The notes beneath the pieces were generated by a model that did not search any database, was not told where the DNA came from, and saw only the letters and a program-made list of their open reading frames with translations. Made by a program: the position numbers and the translations under genes. 64,000 nucleotides of DNA from Peristeroidobacter agariperforans (lineage in GTDB: Bacteria > Pseudomonadota > Gammaproteobacteria > Steroidobacterales > Steroidobacteraceae): assembly GCF_004138335.1 (NCBI RefSeq), contig NZ_RYFW01000001.1, forward strand, positions 3,162,936 to 3,226,935. The letters are read 5' to 3'. This document shows, piece after piece, positions 44,187 to 52,678 of the stretch. Position 1 is the first letter of the stretch, and each line of letters opens with the position of its first letter.

Positions 44187-45521
44187 ATGAAAAAAATCAC
44201 TCGACGCCGTGTACTGCGTGGCATGTTCAACGGCACGGCGGTGGCCGTCGGCCTGCCGCTGCTGAACTGTTTCTTGAACGACAACGGCACCGCGCTTGCC
44301 AGCGGTGCGCCCATCCCACAGCGCTTCGGCACCTGGAGCTGGGGCCTGGGCATGAGCAAGTCCATTTTCGTACCGAAGAAGACCGGTCCGGGTTTCGATC
44401 TGCCCGAAGAGATCGCGATGTTCGCGCCGATCCGGGACAAGATGAACCTGTACACCAACTACAACGCTTTCCGCGACGCTGCTCCCAACCTGTGTCACAC
44501 CACCGGCTGGGTCATTCTTCGCAGTGGCAGCGCGCCGTTGAATCAGAATTCAAAGCCGGGCGAGACCATCGACGTGACCGTTGCCAAGAAGATCGGCACG
44601 ACCACGCGTTTCCCGATGCTTACCGTGACAGCCACCGGCGATCCGCGCGACACGCAGAGCTATGAGAGCGCCACTTCGGTGAACAACGCCGAAGGCTCGC
44701 CGCTGGCGTTGTATTCGAGTCTGTTCGGCGCCGACTACCAGGATCCCAACGCCAAGGACTTCAAGCCCAGCCCGAACATTCTGGTGCGCAAGAGCGTGCT
44801 GTCCAGCGTCAGCGAGGACGCCAAGAAACTGATGACTCAGGTGGGCGCGGAAGACAAGGCTCGCATCGAGCAATATTTCACCAACCTGCGCGAGCTCGAG
44901 CGCCAGCTGGATCGGCAGTTGGAAAAGCCCGAGCCGCGGGAAGCCTGTGTCAAGCCGAAACTTCCGCCGGAGCTGGCCACCGGCGTGGACTTCCAGTTGG
45001 TGGCTCAACGTCACCGCTTGTTCACCGACCTGTTGGTCATGGCCGTGGCCTGCGATCAGACCCGCGTGTTCAATGCGACCTACTCGAAGTCGTTCTCGTC
45101 CACGACCAAGGCGGGCTACGAGAAGCCGCACCACACGGCCTCGCACGAAGAGCCGCTGGATCCGAAGCTGGGCTATCAGCCCATGGTGTCCTGGTTCCTG
45201 CGCCGTGGCTTCGAGGAGTGGGTGTACTTCGTCGAAGCATTCGCGAAGGTCAAGGAAGGCGACGGAACGTTGTTGGACAACATGCTGATCTATGCATCCA
45301 CGGATCAGTCCTTCGCCAAGATCCACTCCATCGACGGTCTGCCGATGTTCTCTGCCGGCAGCGCCGGCGGCAGGATCAAGACCGGCTTGCACATCGATGG
45401 CGGCGGCACGCCCGGCACGCGCCTGGGATACACCATGATGAAGACCCTGGGTGTCGATATTCCCTCCTGGGGGACTCAGTCGAACAACACCTCGAAGGAA
45501 ATCAGCGAGATTCTGGTCTGA
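44187..45521 (+). CDS. DUF1552 Tat-exported protein, copy 2
   Basis: 444-residue paralogue of 22630-23964, with identical length and colinear conservation: TRRRVLRGMFNGTAVAVGLPLLNCF twin-arginine type start, FGTWSWGLGMSKSIFVPKKTG, CHTTGWVILRSGS, GYEKPHHTASHEEP and WGTQSNNTSKEISEIL. The gap behind the DUF1592 gene is 18 bases with a CAGGAG ribosome site, so the two are co-translated. The His cluster and Tat export suggest a folded, metal-containing periplasmic protein that partners the haem protein. No family member with a proven reaction is known to me. Confidence 0.87.
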   Translation: MKKITRRRVLRGMFNGTAVAVGLPLLNCFLNDNGTALASGAPIPQRFGTWSWGLGMSKSIFVPKKTGPGFDLPEEIAMFAPIRDKMNLYTNYNAFRDAAPNLCHTTGWVILRSGSAPLNQNSKPGETIDVTVAKKIGTTTRFPMLTVTATGDPRDTQSYESATSVNNAEGSPLALYSSLFGADYQDPNAKDFKPSPNILVRKSVLSSVSEDAKKLMTQVGAEDKARIEQYFTNLRELERQLDRQLEKPEPREACVKPKLPPELATGVDFQLVAQRHRLFTDLLVMAVACDQTRVFNATYSKSFSSTTKAGYEKPHHTASHEEPLDPKLGYQPMVSWFLRRGFEEWVYFVEAFAKVKEGDGTLLDNMLIYASTDQSFAKIHSIDGLPMFSAGSAGGRIKTGLHIDGGGTPGTRLGYTMMKTLGVDIPSWGTQSNNTSKEISEILV

Positions 45522-45539
45522 CTTCGAAGGGATGAGCAA

Positions 45540-46871
45540 ATGAGACGACTAGTTGGAGTGACGGGGATTCTGCTGGCGTTAGGCATGGGCTGCGCGTCGG
45601 CGGCGGAACCGTCTGCCCGTGAAGCGTATGTCAGGGTGCCGATGCCGCCGGGATTCAAGGTGGTTTCCACCGAGCTGGAAGGGCCGGTGTTCGCAGACTC
45701 GCGTGGGCGCACCTTATATAAGTGGCCCATCGCTTCGTTGCGTAACGGTTACGCAGGCGATCCCAAGGACAAGTCGGCTTGTGAGGACAAGGTCACGACC
45801 AAGACCGGTGGTTATATGAGCCCGTATCCAGGCGGATTGGACCTGCCGGATCTTGATACGCGCAAGAGCTGCGTAGCGCTGTGGCCGCCGGTGGCCGCCG
45901 ATGCGAAAGCCAAGCCGGTGGGCGACTGGACCATCATCAAGCGCAGCGATGGCACGTTGCAGTGGGCCTATGACCATCAGCCGCTGTACACCTCGCACCT
46001 CGATCAATCTCCCGGGGACACTCTGGGCGGTACCAGCATGTTCCGCAGGGGCGGCGATACTCCGGCCGAGCGTACGCCGGTCGGACCGCCAACGGATCTG
46101 CCGCCGGGCTTTCGCGTGGAAGGCACACTGAACGGCCGGCTGCTGGTGAATGACAAGCGCTACTCCGTCTATGTGTCCGAAGCCGATGGACCGAACAAAT
46201 CCAACTGCACCACGGATGTTTGTTTGCAGCGCTGGCTGCCGATACTCGCGCCCGAAACGGCGCAGCCGCAGGGCGAGTGGTCGGTGGTTGAGCGCTCGAC
46301 CGGTGTGCGTCAGTGGGCGTTCCGCAAACAGCCGCTGTACACGCACATCCGCGACACCCGCCCGATGAGCTATGACGGCAGTGACGAACCGGGCTGGCAC
46401 AACGTGTACGCACAGTCGGGAGCAAAGTACCCCAAGTCGTTCACCGTCCAGAACACCACCTATGGCGATGTGCTTGCCGAACGTAGCGGCAAGACAGTTT
46501 ATTTCTATACCTGCGGGGACGATTCGGCGGACCAGCTATCGTGCGATACCTTGGACAGTCCACAGCAGTACCGCATGGCTATTTGCGGCGGCGGGGATTG
46601 GGCGCGCTGCCATGAGCTGTGGCATTTCGTACCGGCGGCAGCGGGTGAGAAAAGCGACAGCCGCGTGTGGTCGATCATCTCTGTTGATCCCAAAACCGAT
46701 CGCCAGGTGTCTGCCGGGCAGGCCGGTTCGGTACGCGTGTGGGCCTTCCGCGGTCGGCCGGTGTACACCTACTCAGGCGATAAACAACCCGGCGAATTCC
46801 GCGGTCACTCGATGGGCGAGTGGCAGGGGCGACGCAATGGTTTCCGGGCATTTTGGATTCGGGTGATCTGA
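45540..46871 (+). CDS. COG4315-repeat secreted protein, copy 2
   Basis: 443-residue paralogue of 24013-25371. Seen: signal peptide ending ASAAEP, then repeats starting near residues 38, 195 and 300, each with a GRTLYKW/NDKRYSVYV/GKTVYFYTC strand, cysteine-bearing middle and QWAYDHQPLYT, QWAFRKQPLYT or VWAFRGRPVYT end. The opening YVRVPMPPGFKVVSTELEGPVFADSRG is nearly the same in both copies. Only one base separates its stop from the next gene. Function unknown. Confidence 0.82.
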   Translation: MRRLVGVTGILLALGMGCASAAEPSAREAYVRVPMPPGFKVVSTELEGPVFADSRGRTLYKWPIASLRNGYAGDPKDKSACEDKVTTKTGGYMSPYPGGLDLPDLDTRKSCVALWPPVAADAKAKPVGDWTIIKRSDGTLQWAYDHQPLYTSHLDQSPGDTLGGTSMFRRGGDTPAERTPVGPPTDLPPGFRVEGTLNGRLLVNDKRYSVYVSEADGPNKSNCTTDVCLQRWLPILAPETAQPQGEWSVVERSTGVRQWAFRKQPLYTHIRDTRPMSYDGSDEPGWHNVYAQSGAKYPKSFTVQNTTYGDVLAERSGKTVYFYTCGDDSADQLSCDTLDSPQQYRMAICGGGDWARCHELWHFVPAAAGEKSDSRVWSIISVDPKTDRQVSAGQAGSVRVWAFRGRPVYTYSGDKQPGEFRGHSMGEWQGRRNGFRAFWIRVI

Positions 46872-46872
46872 T

Positions 46873-47946
46873 ATGCGACACGTAACAAAGACGTTGGCGG
46901 CGCTGGCGGTGACGAGCTTGACCGCGAGCTTTGCTTTGGCAGATGGCAGCGGATCGATCGCAGACACCCGCACCATCGGTTACGTCACCACCGACCTGCA
47001 CTGGGCATTTCACCAAACTCAGGATGTGGACAAGGACTGCCCCGAAGGATTGGCCGGCTATGGGCCGCGCGAAACTTTCAAAGAGCTGTATCCGAACGGC
47101 GGTCCGGTCGAAAAGACCCAGCTCGCCCGGGAGAGCCTGAAGTTCTTCCCCAACGACAAGCCGATGCAGTTCCCCTACATCTATTCCAAGGCGACGCTCG
47201 GTGTCGGCGTGAACCTCGACGGCAAGGTCGGACCGAACGACTATGTCAGTGCAACGGGGGAGCAGGGCATCGACAACGCGCTGCAGAAAGTTCTCGGCTG
47301 CAATGCGCAGTTCCGCCGGCCCGAAGGCCAGCTGCAATTGTTTGGTAACAAGTTCGTCCGCACCTCGACCTGGAATCGCACGCTGATCGAGATCACGAAC
47401 GTCGACAGTCTGACCAAATCAGACAACGTTACCGTGACCATCTATCGCGGCCGCGATCCGGTATTGCTGGACGCTACAGGTGAAGGTGTAGCTCCGGGCG
47501 GCACGCAGCGTATCGATATGCGCTGGGGCAAGCCGATCATTCAGCACCTGAAGGGCAAGATTGTCGCGGGCGTGCTGACCACCGAGCCGATCAAGGAAGG
47601 TATCTATCCTTGGGCGATTTATAACGATGTGCCAACGCTGCTGAACTGGCGCGACATGCGCCTGCAATTGAAGCTCACCCCCGAGGCGGCGAATGGCCTG
47701 ATTGCCGGCTACATGGACGTGGAGAGCTACTACACGTGGCTCACCGCCTGGTCCACTCACCACCTTTCTTATGGGCGGCTGGATCCGGCGGAGTTCTACT
47801 GGGCGTTGCGCAAGATGGCCGATGCTTATCCGAACGAGAAGGGCGAGATGACGGCCATTTCCTCGGCGCTCACGCTCGACATGGTCCAGGCATTCATTTC
47901 GCATCCGGACGCCGACCAGCAGCAGCTGTCGGATGCCAAGCATTGA
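46873..47946 (+). CDS. Conserved secreted protein of unknown function, copy 2
   Basis: 357-residue paralogue of 25426-26541. Seen: signal peptide ending FALADG, IGYVTTDLHWAFHQ, GVNLDGKVGPNDYVSATGEQGIDN, LIEITNVDSLTKSDNVTVTIYRGRDP, RIDMRWGKPIIQHLKGKIVAGVLTTEP and VESYYTWLTAWSTHHLSYG. Comparison of the two copies defines conserved aspartates (NLDGKVGxND, GIDN) and a C-terminal STHHxSYG histidine motif, possible ligands for a metal. The protein is translated one base after the COG4315 gene, pointing to a joint function. Confidence 0.72.
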   Translation: MRHVTKTLAALAVTSLTASFALADGSGSIADTRTIGYVTTDLHWAFHQTQDVDKDCPEGLAGYGPRETFKELYPNGGPVEKTQLARESLKFFPNDKPMQFPYIYSKATLGVGVNLDGKVGPNDYVSATGEQGIDNALQKVLGCNAQFRRPEGQLQLFGNKFVRTSTWNRTLIEITNVDSLTKSDNVTVTIYRGRDPVLLDATGEGVAPGGTQRIDMRWGKPIIQHLKGKIVAGVLTTEPIKEGIYPWAIYNDVPTLLNWRDMRLQLKLTPEAANGLIAGYMDVESYYTWLTAWSTHHLSYGRLDPAEFYWALRKMADAYPNEKGEMTAISSALTLDMVQAFISHPDADQQQLSDAKH

Positions 47947-47975
47947 TCCACATTCAACGGGAAATTTCTGAACAC

Positions 47976-48833
47976 ATGCGCGGTTATCGTAGTGCGCTCG
48001 TCGCCCTGACTCTGTTGTCCGGTATTGCCGTCATGCAGGCGGAGCCTGCACGCGCGGATGCGGCCAACTCCTCGATCGAACTCGAATACATGACGTGGCC
48101 GGAATTGAAAGCGGCCCTGGCGGCCGGCAAGACCACGGCGCTTTTCTATACCGGTGGCGTCGAGCAGCGTGGCCCGCAGAACGCCTTGGGCGGCCACAAC
48201 ATGATGGCGCGTCCCATCGTGAAGGCCATCGCCGAGAAGCTCGGCAATGCCATCGCGATGCCGGTGCTGCCGTTCTCGCCAACGGGCATGTCGGCGGAGT
48301 TACCAGGCAGCCTCGATCTGCCCGTGACGTTGCTCGGTCCGGTGCTGGAACAGCTCGCCGAGGACGCCATCGTCAGCGGCTTCAAGACTGTGATTCTGAT
48401 GGGCGACAGCGGTGGCGGTCAGGGACCGGACGGTGTGTATGCCTCGGTCGCGAAGAAGCTGGACGACAAACACAAGGCCAATGGCGTGCGCGTGTTCTAC
48501 GCGAACGAGAGCTACACCAAAGCCAATCGCGAGTTCAGCGACATCCTGGTCAAGGAAGGCTACCCGCAAGGTGCGCACGCCGGCATCCTCGACACCTCGC
48601 TGATGTTGTATCTCGATACCGATAATAAATATGTGCGCCGTGATCAGATCGCCAATGCGCTGGGTGATCCCGTGCGCCCTCGCGGCCAGAAGCCCGAGCC
48701 CGGCTACAAGCCGCTGAACAACGGCATCACCGGCGACGCCCGCCGCTCGACTGCGCAGATCGGCAAGCGCTTCTTCGACTACAAGGTCGAGACGGCGGTG
48801 AAGCAGATCAAGGCGCTTCAGGCCAGCCGCTGA
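47976..48833 (+). CDS. Creatininase-family protein with altered metal site
   Basis: Exported protein of 285 residues. Seen: signal peptide ending ARADAA, YMTWPELKAALAAGKTTALFYTGGVEQRGPQNALGGHNMMA, MPVLPFSPTGMSAELPGSLDLP, VILMGDSGGGQGP and GAHAGILDTSLMLYL. The fold matches creatininase/creatinine amidohydrolase, but the usual metal-binding E-x-H...D (EQHGPHLPLDTD) reads EQRG...GGH here. A separate clade of creatininase-like proteins shares this GG-x-E-Q-x-G-P form, so it may bind metal differently or act on another amide or lactone. ATG at 47976 chosen for the signal peptide. Last gene of the second DUF1592 operon. Confidence 0.8.
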   Translation: MRGYRSALVALTLLSGIAVMQAEPARADAANSSIELEYMTWPELKAALAAGKTTALFYTGGVEQRGPQNALGGHNMMARPIVKAIAEKLGNAIAMPVLPFSPTGMSAELPGSLDLPVTLLGPVLEQLAEDAIVSGFKTVILMGDSGGGQGPDGVYASVAKKLDDKHKANGVRVFYANESYTKANREFSDILVKEGYPQGAHAGILDTSLMLYLDTDNKYVRRDQIANALGDPVRPRGQKPEPGYKPLNNGITGDARRSTAQIGKRFFDYKVETAVKQIKALQASR

Positions 48834-48836
48834 GCC

Positions 48837-49289
48837 TTATCCACGCGCGCGCTTTGCCAAGAACGAATCGAGGCTGTTTGCAAATGCCTGACGATCTTTT
48901 TGGTTGAGCGCGCCGGGCCCGCCCGTTGCAACCCCGCTGCCTCGCAGTTCGTCCATGAAGTTTCGCATCGCCAGCCGCTCACGAATGTTGTCCTTCGTGT
49001 AGAGCTCGCCGCGCGGGTTCAGGGCGTGGGCGCCTTTTTCGATCGCCGCCGCCGCTAACGGAATATCGGCGGTGATGACCAGATCCGCCGGAGCGAGCAG
49101 CTCAACGATGCGTTTGTCCGCAACATCGAATCCGGCCGGCACCTGTACTAGGCGAAGGTAGGGCGAAGGCGGGATCCGCAACGCCGTGTTTGCGACCAGT
49201 GTGACTTGCACGCGCGCGCGCTCAGCGGCACGAAACAAGATATCTTTGATCGCGTTTGGACATGCGTCAGCGTCGACCCAGATCTGCAT
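48837..49289 (-). CDS. YaiI/YqxD family protein (DUF188)
   Basis: Cytoplasmic protein of 150 residues from the UPF0178 family. Seen: N-terminal [57 protein letters not shown] and RNFMDELRG. Acidic residues at DADACP, ITADIP and the C-terminal half resemble PIN/NYN-type nucleases, which suggests RNA processing, but no activity is established. ATG at 49289 is chosen over an upstream ATG because the family starts directly before the first strand. Seven bases separate it from the upstream helicase gene, so the two form an operon. Confidence 0.87.
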   Translation of the reverse strand: MQIWVDADACPNAIKDILFRAAERARVQVTLVANTALRIPPSPYLRLVQVPAGFDVADKRIVELLAPADLVITADIPLAAAAIEKGAHALNPRGELYTKDNIRERLAMRNFMDELRGSGVATGGPGALNQKDRQAFANSLDSFLAKRARG

Positions 49290-49296
49290 CGGAGGC

Positions 49297-50439
49297 TCAG
49301 CTTCTCGATCCTGCCGGGACCATCTTGCCGTCACGCATGCGCACGCACCGCATCTCGATGCCGAGCTCTTCCTCGTAGCGCCGAACCAACCTGGTCTCCA
49401 CCTCTGTCATCAGTGTGACCGCCAGTCCCCTGGCGCCAGCACGGCCAGTGCGGCCTGCGCGGTGCAGATACGCTTGACTCAGGGTGGGTACGTCGAAGTT
49501 AAAAACGTGCGTGACGCCTTTGATGTCCAAGCCGCGAGCGGCGATGTCCGAGGCGATCAACACTTGAATCTCCGCCTTGCGAAAACCATCCATCGCGCGC
49601 TTGCGATCCTCCTTGCCGAGCGCCGCATTCAGATCGGCGGCGGGGATCTTATGGTGCGCCAGTCTGAGCGCGACCTTCTCGGCTGCGTCGTTGCGGTGGA
49701 CGAAAACGATGGCGCGCTCCGGCGCGAGCGCACGCAAAAGTTTGCGCAGCTCATCTGGCTTGTCCCGCTCCTCGCACACGAGGTAGAGATGCTCGATGTT
49801 TTCGTTGACCGCGGCGGCGCGCGCCTCGAGCATGAGGACTTCCGGCGCCCACTCCTTGACGATCTCTGTGCTCTGCCGCTCCAGCGTTGCTGACGCGAAT
49901 ATCAGCTGCCGGGTGCGTGGTGCGGCCTGGACGATGGCGCGAGCGGCAAGCAGGCTTGCTTCGCTCAGCAGCCGATCGGCCTCATCGATGACGATGGTGC
50001 GAAGGTGCTGTGCCTTGAGCTTGCCCCTGCCGAGCAACTCCGCGATACGGCCAGGTGAGCCGACCACTACGTGCGGTTTCTTTTTCAACTTTTCGATCTG
50101 TCGATCGGTGGACGTCCCGCCGATCAGCAGCAGCGAACGCACCGGCCAACCGGAATTTTGCGCCAGCTCACAGCATTGACGATGGATCTGAATCGCCAGT
50201 TCGTGCGTCGGCGCAAGGATCACCGCTTGAGTGACGGCTTGATCGATGTCGAGTCGACAGAAAATCGGCAGCAGGTATGCCAGCGTTTTCCCGGTGCCGG
50301 TTTCCGCGTGTAGGTATGCATCGCGCCCGTCCAATAAGACCGGCAGCGCTGCGCTCTGAATCGGGGTGGGGCGGCTGATCTGCTGCTGCTCGAGCGCGGC
50401 AATCAGTTCAGGCGCTAGCCGCAGCTCGATGAATGTCAT
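49297..50439 (-). CDS. DEAD-box RNA helicase
   Basis: ATP-dependent RNA helicase of 380 residues. All core motifs are visible: Q motif TPIQSAALP, motif I AETGTGKT, Ia PTHELAIQ, Ib [51 protein letters not shown]. The protein has little beyond the two RecA domains, so it lacks the long basic tails of RhlE or CsdA. It would remodel structured RNA or ribosome precursors. It is co-transcribed with the YaiI-like gene downstream. Confidence 0.92.
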   Translation of the reverse strand: MTFIELRLAPELIAALEQQQISRPTPIQSAALPVLLDGRDAYLHAETGTGKTLAYLLPIFCRLDIDQAVTQAVILAPTHELAIQIHRQCCELAQNSGWPVRSLLLIGGTSTDRQIEKLKKKPHVVVGSPGRIAELLGRGKLKAQHLRTIVIDEADRLLSEASLLAARAIVQAAPRTRQLIFASATLERQSTEIVKEWAPEVLMLEARAAAVNENIEHLYLVCEERDKPDELRKLLRALAPERAIVFVHRNDAAEKVALRLAHHKIPAADLNAALGKEDRKRAMDGFRKAEIQVLIASDIAARGLDIKGVTHVFNFDVPTLSQAYLHRAGRTGRAGARGLAVTLMTEVETRLVRRYEEELGIEMRCVRMRDGKMVPAGSRS

Positions 50440-50502
50440 GGATCAAAAGCATCTTTCGGTCGAAGCCGCGGGAATCTTATAGAGACGCAGGCACGGCGTC
50501 CA

Positions 50503-51783
50503 TCAAGCTGCGAGGGATCGAGCGCCATCCGTACAAGGAGAACTGACTGCTCCGCGCTGTCCGATGTGTCGGGTCAGCCACCAGAACACGAGACCCGCTG
50601 CACTGAAGGCCGCGCCGAGAATAGCGACACCGAGCCAACCGAGAAACGCATAGATTGTCGTTGCCGAGATCGCGCCGATGCCGCTGCCGATGGAATAGAA
50701 CACCATATACCCACCGACGAGGCGGCTTCGGGCTTCAGGGTGCGCGGCAAAAATGAGGCTCTGATTGGTCACGTGGACCGCTTGCACGGACAGATCAAGC
50801 AAGACGACGCCGATGGCTAGAGCAATGAGCGAGGAGTGCAGGAGTGCGATTGGCAGCCAGGAACAGGTCAGAAGGACCAGCGCGATTCCGGTTGTCCATT
50901 GTCCCAGTCCACGATCGGCAAGACGGCCCGCGCCGCTCGCGGCGAGAGCGCCCGCCAATCCGGCCAGCCCGAACAGACCGATCTCGGTGTGCGAGAGAAA
51001 TACAGGCGCTGCGCTCAGCGGCAAGACCATTGCGGTCCAAAGCGTGCTGAAGCTTGCGAAAACCAGGAGAGCCAGGACGGCGCGGACTCTCAGAACCGGA
51101 TCGCGCAGGAAGAGCGTTGGAATGGAGCGTAGTACTGTTCCGTAGCTTTCGGAGGTCGGCATGGTGGCATTGCGCGGCAGGAGCCACGCGAGCGATGCAC
51201 TCATGACTAACATCAACACAGCGGAGGTGAGATAAACGGTCCTCCAACCCCCGAGATCGGCGATAACCCCCGATACGAAGCGGGCCGAGAGAATTCCGAT
51301 CACGACGCCGCTGGTGACGAAACCCACGGCGCGTCCGCGTTTGGACGGCGTGGCCAGCGTGGCGGTAGAGACAACGAGAACCTGCACCACTACGGCCAGC
51401 AGTCCGACCACGATCATCGCGCCGAACAGCACGCTGGCGCGATGCGCCGTGCCGACAACGACGAGCGCGATTGCTGACAGGAATGTTTGCCCGACGGCCA
51501 GCTTGCGGCGATCGACCAGGTCGCCGAGCGGCACGATGAAAAGAAGGCCGAGCGCATAGCCCACCTGCGTCAGCGTAACCACGAGTCCGATCGAGGCCGG
51601 GCTGATCGCAAAGGCGGCGGAGATCGAATCGAGCAGGGGCTGCGCGTAGTAGATATTGGCGACACTCATTGCGCATGTGATGGCAAATACGAGCAGCAGG
51701 GTGGGTGTCAGTCCACAGGCCTGGCCGGGCTGACGCGCTCCGGCGCCGTTGGTCTCGATGTCTCTGCCTGCCGCTGCCGTCAT
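50503..51783 (-). CDS. MFS transporter (drug/metabolite exporter type)
   Basis: Inner-membrane major facilitator of 426 residues with 12 predicted helices. Seen: start of helix 1 AITCAMSVANIYYAQPLL, loop motif PLGDLVDRRKL, a central break after helix 6 and ATTIYAFLGWLGVAIL near the C-terminus. The NIYYAQPLL signature is that of a widespread MFS group next to regulators such as HxlR. It is divergent from the HxlR gene across a region with an 11-base inverted repeat, so it is probably repressed by it and exports its inducer. Confidence 0.88.
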   Translation of the reverse strand: MTAAAGRDIETNGAGARQPGQACGLTPTLLLVFAITCAMSVANIYYAQPLLDSISAAFAISPASIGLVVTLTQVGYALGLLFIVPLGDLVDRRKLAVGQTFLSAIALVVVGTAHRASVLFGAMIVVGLLAVVVQVLVVSTATLATPSKRGRAVGFVTSGVVIGILSARFVSGVIADLGGWRTVYLTSAVLMLVMSASLAWLLPRNATMPTSESYGTVLRSIPTLFLRDPVLRVRAVLALLVFASFSTLWTAMVLPLSAAPVFLSHTEIGLFGLAGLAGALAASGAGRLADRGLGQWTTGIALVLLTCSWLPIALLHSSLIALAIGVVLLDLSVQAVHVTNQSLIFAAHPEARSRLVGGYMVFYSIGSGIGAISATTIYAFLGWLGVAILGAAFSAAGLVFWWLTRHIGQRGAVSSPCTDGARSLAA

Positions 51784-51802
51784 GCTCGCTTCGCCTGGTG
51801 CT

Positions 51803-51864
51803 TGGTGGTCCTATATTAAGACCACTTGCAGATCCGCAAGTCTAGTTCTATTTTAGGACCACCA
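51803..51864. promoter_or_regulatory. HxlR operator, inverted repeat
   Basis: TGGTGGTCCTA at 51803-51813 and TAGGACCACCA at 51854-51864 are perfect 11-base arms. The left arm also belongs to a second imperfect palindrome GGTC-N9-GACC at 51807-51823 that contains TATATT, a likely -10 box. Both lie between the divergent MFS and HxlR genes. Confidence 0.65.
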
Positions 51865-51888
51865 TGGTGTGCTTCAGGAGGTCGCCCG

Positions 51889-52371
51889 ATGGCGAAGCGG
51901 ATCAGCCTGGCAGAGGCGGATTGCCCGGTGGCTCGTGCGCTGGACGTGATCGGCGACCGATGGTCGCTGCTGATCATTCGCGACGCCTTCGACGGCGTGC
52001 GCCGCTTCAGTGATTTCCAGTCAGGACTGGGCATCGCAAAAGGAATGTTGGCGGCCCGACTGCGCGATCTCGTCGAGCGCGGCGTCCTCGCGACGGAGCC
52101 GGCTTCAGACGGCAGCGTGTATCGGGACTACGTCCTGACGGAGCGGGGCCGCGGCTTGTTTCTCGTCGTCGTCGCGCTTCGCCAGTGGGGTGAAGGTCAT
52201 TTGTACCAAAAGGGCGAGCACCGCTCGCGGCTGGTCGATACGGCGAAGAACGCGCCTGTCGCTCAACTCGAGCTGCGGTCGAGAGATGGCCATGTGCTTC
52301 GCTGGAATGACGCGCGCGTTCAGAAGGTCGGTGAAAAATCTGGAGCGCGCAAACGCAAGGCAGCTCGTTGA
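51889..52371 (+). CDS. HxlR family transcriptional regulator
   Basis: Regulator of 160 residues. Seen: the HxlR winged helix with CPVARALDVIGDRWSLLIIRDAFDGVRRFSDFQSGLGIAKGMLAARLRDLVERGVL and wing YRDYVLTERGRGL, the first Cys being the conserved redox/aldehyde-sensing position of the family. A C-terminal extension (about 105-160, ending in a Lys/Arg-rich tail) follows. The ATG at 51889 has CAGGAGG placed correctly. It probably controls itself and the divergent MFS exporter through the inverted repeat upstream. Confidence 0.9.
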   Translation: MAKRISLAEADCPVARALDVIGDRWSLLIIRDAFDGVRRFSDFQSGLGIAKGMLAARLRDLVERGVLATEPASDGSVYRDYVLTERGRGLFLVVVALRQWGEGHLYQKGEHRSRLVDTAKNAPVAQLELRSRDGHVLRWNDARVQKVGEKSGARKRKAAR

Positions 52372-52678
52372 ACCAGAGCCTTCATTGCTTTGAAACACGG
52401 GCGAGGTTGCGCTTGCCAATCAGCGGTCGAGCGAGTCTATGCCCACCAGAGTGGTGCCGCAATGTCAACGCCGTTGACTCGTCCGCATGTGAGGGTACTG
52501 GGCTGGCTGGTTTCGCTGAGGAAACATTCAGGGATAGTTGCAACTGCATCGGGCTTGACACGTCGTGTCCGCTGCGGTCAGATACAGCCGCCGGGGACAT
52601 CGCAATCAGAATCAACGAAGGCGATGCGTCGTTCGGGAATCAGCGGATGATCTCGCAGAATAACGTCACGGATGGCGC
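52372..52678. other. Upstream region of the type I secretion locus
   Basis: The 307 bases between the HxlR gene and the ABC exporter contain no convincing gene. TTGACA at 52553-52558 with a 17-base spacer and TCAGAT at 52576-52581 is the only promoter-like pair; the -10 half is weak. No terminator hairpin was recognised behind HxlR. Confidence 0.4.
52553..52581 (+). promoter_or_regulatory. Candidate sigma-70 promoter of the T1SS locus
   Basis: Consensus -35 TTGACA, 17-base spacer and a -10 of only three matches. It lies about 100 bases before the ABC exporter start. Confidence 0.35.
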
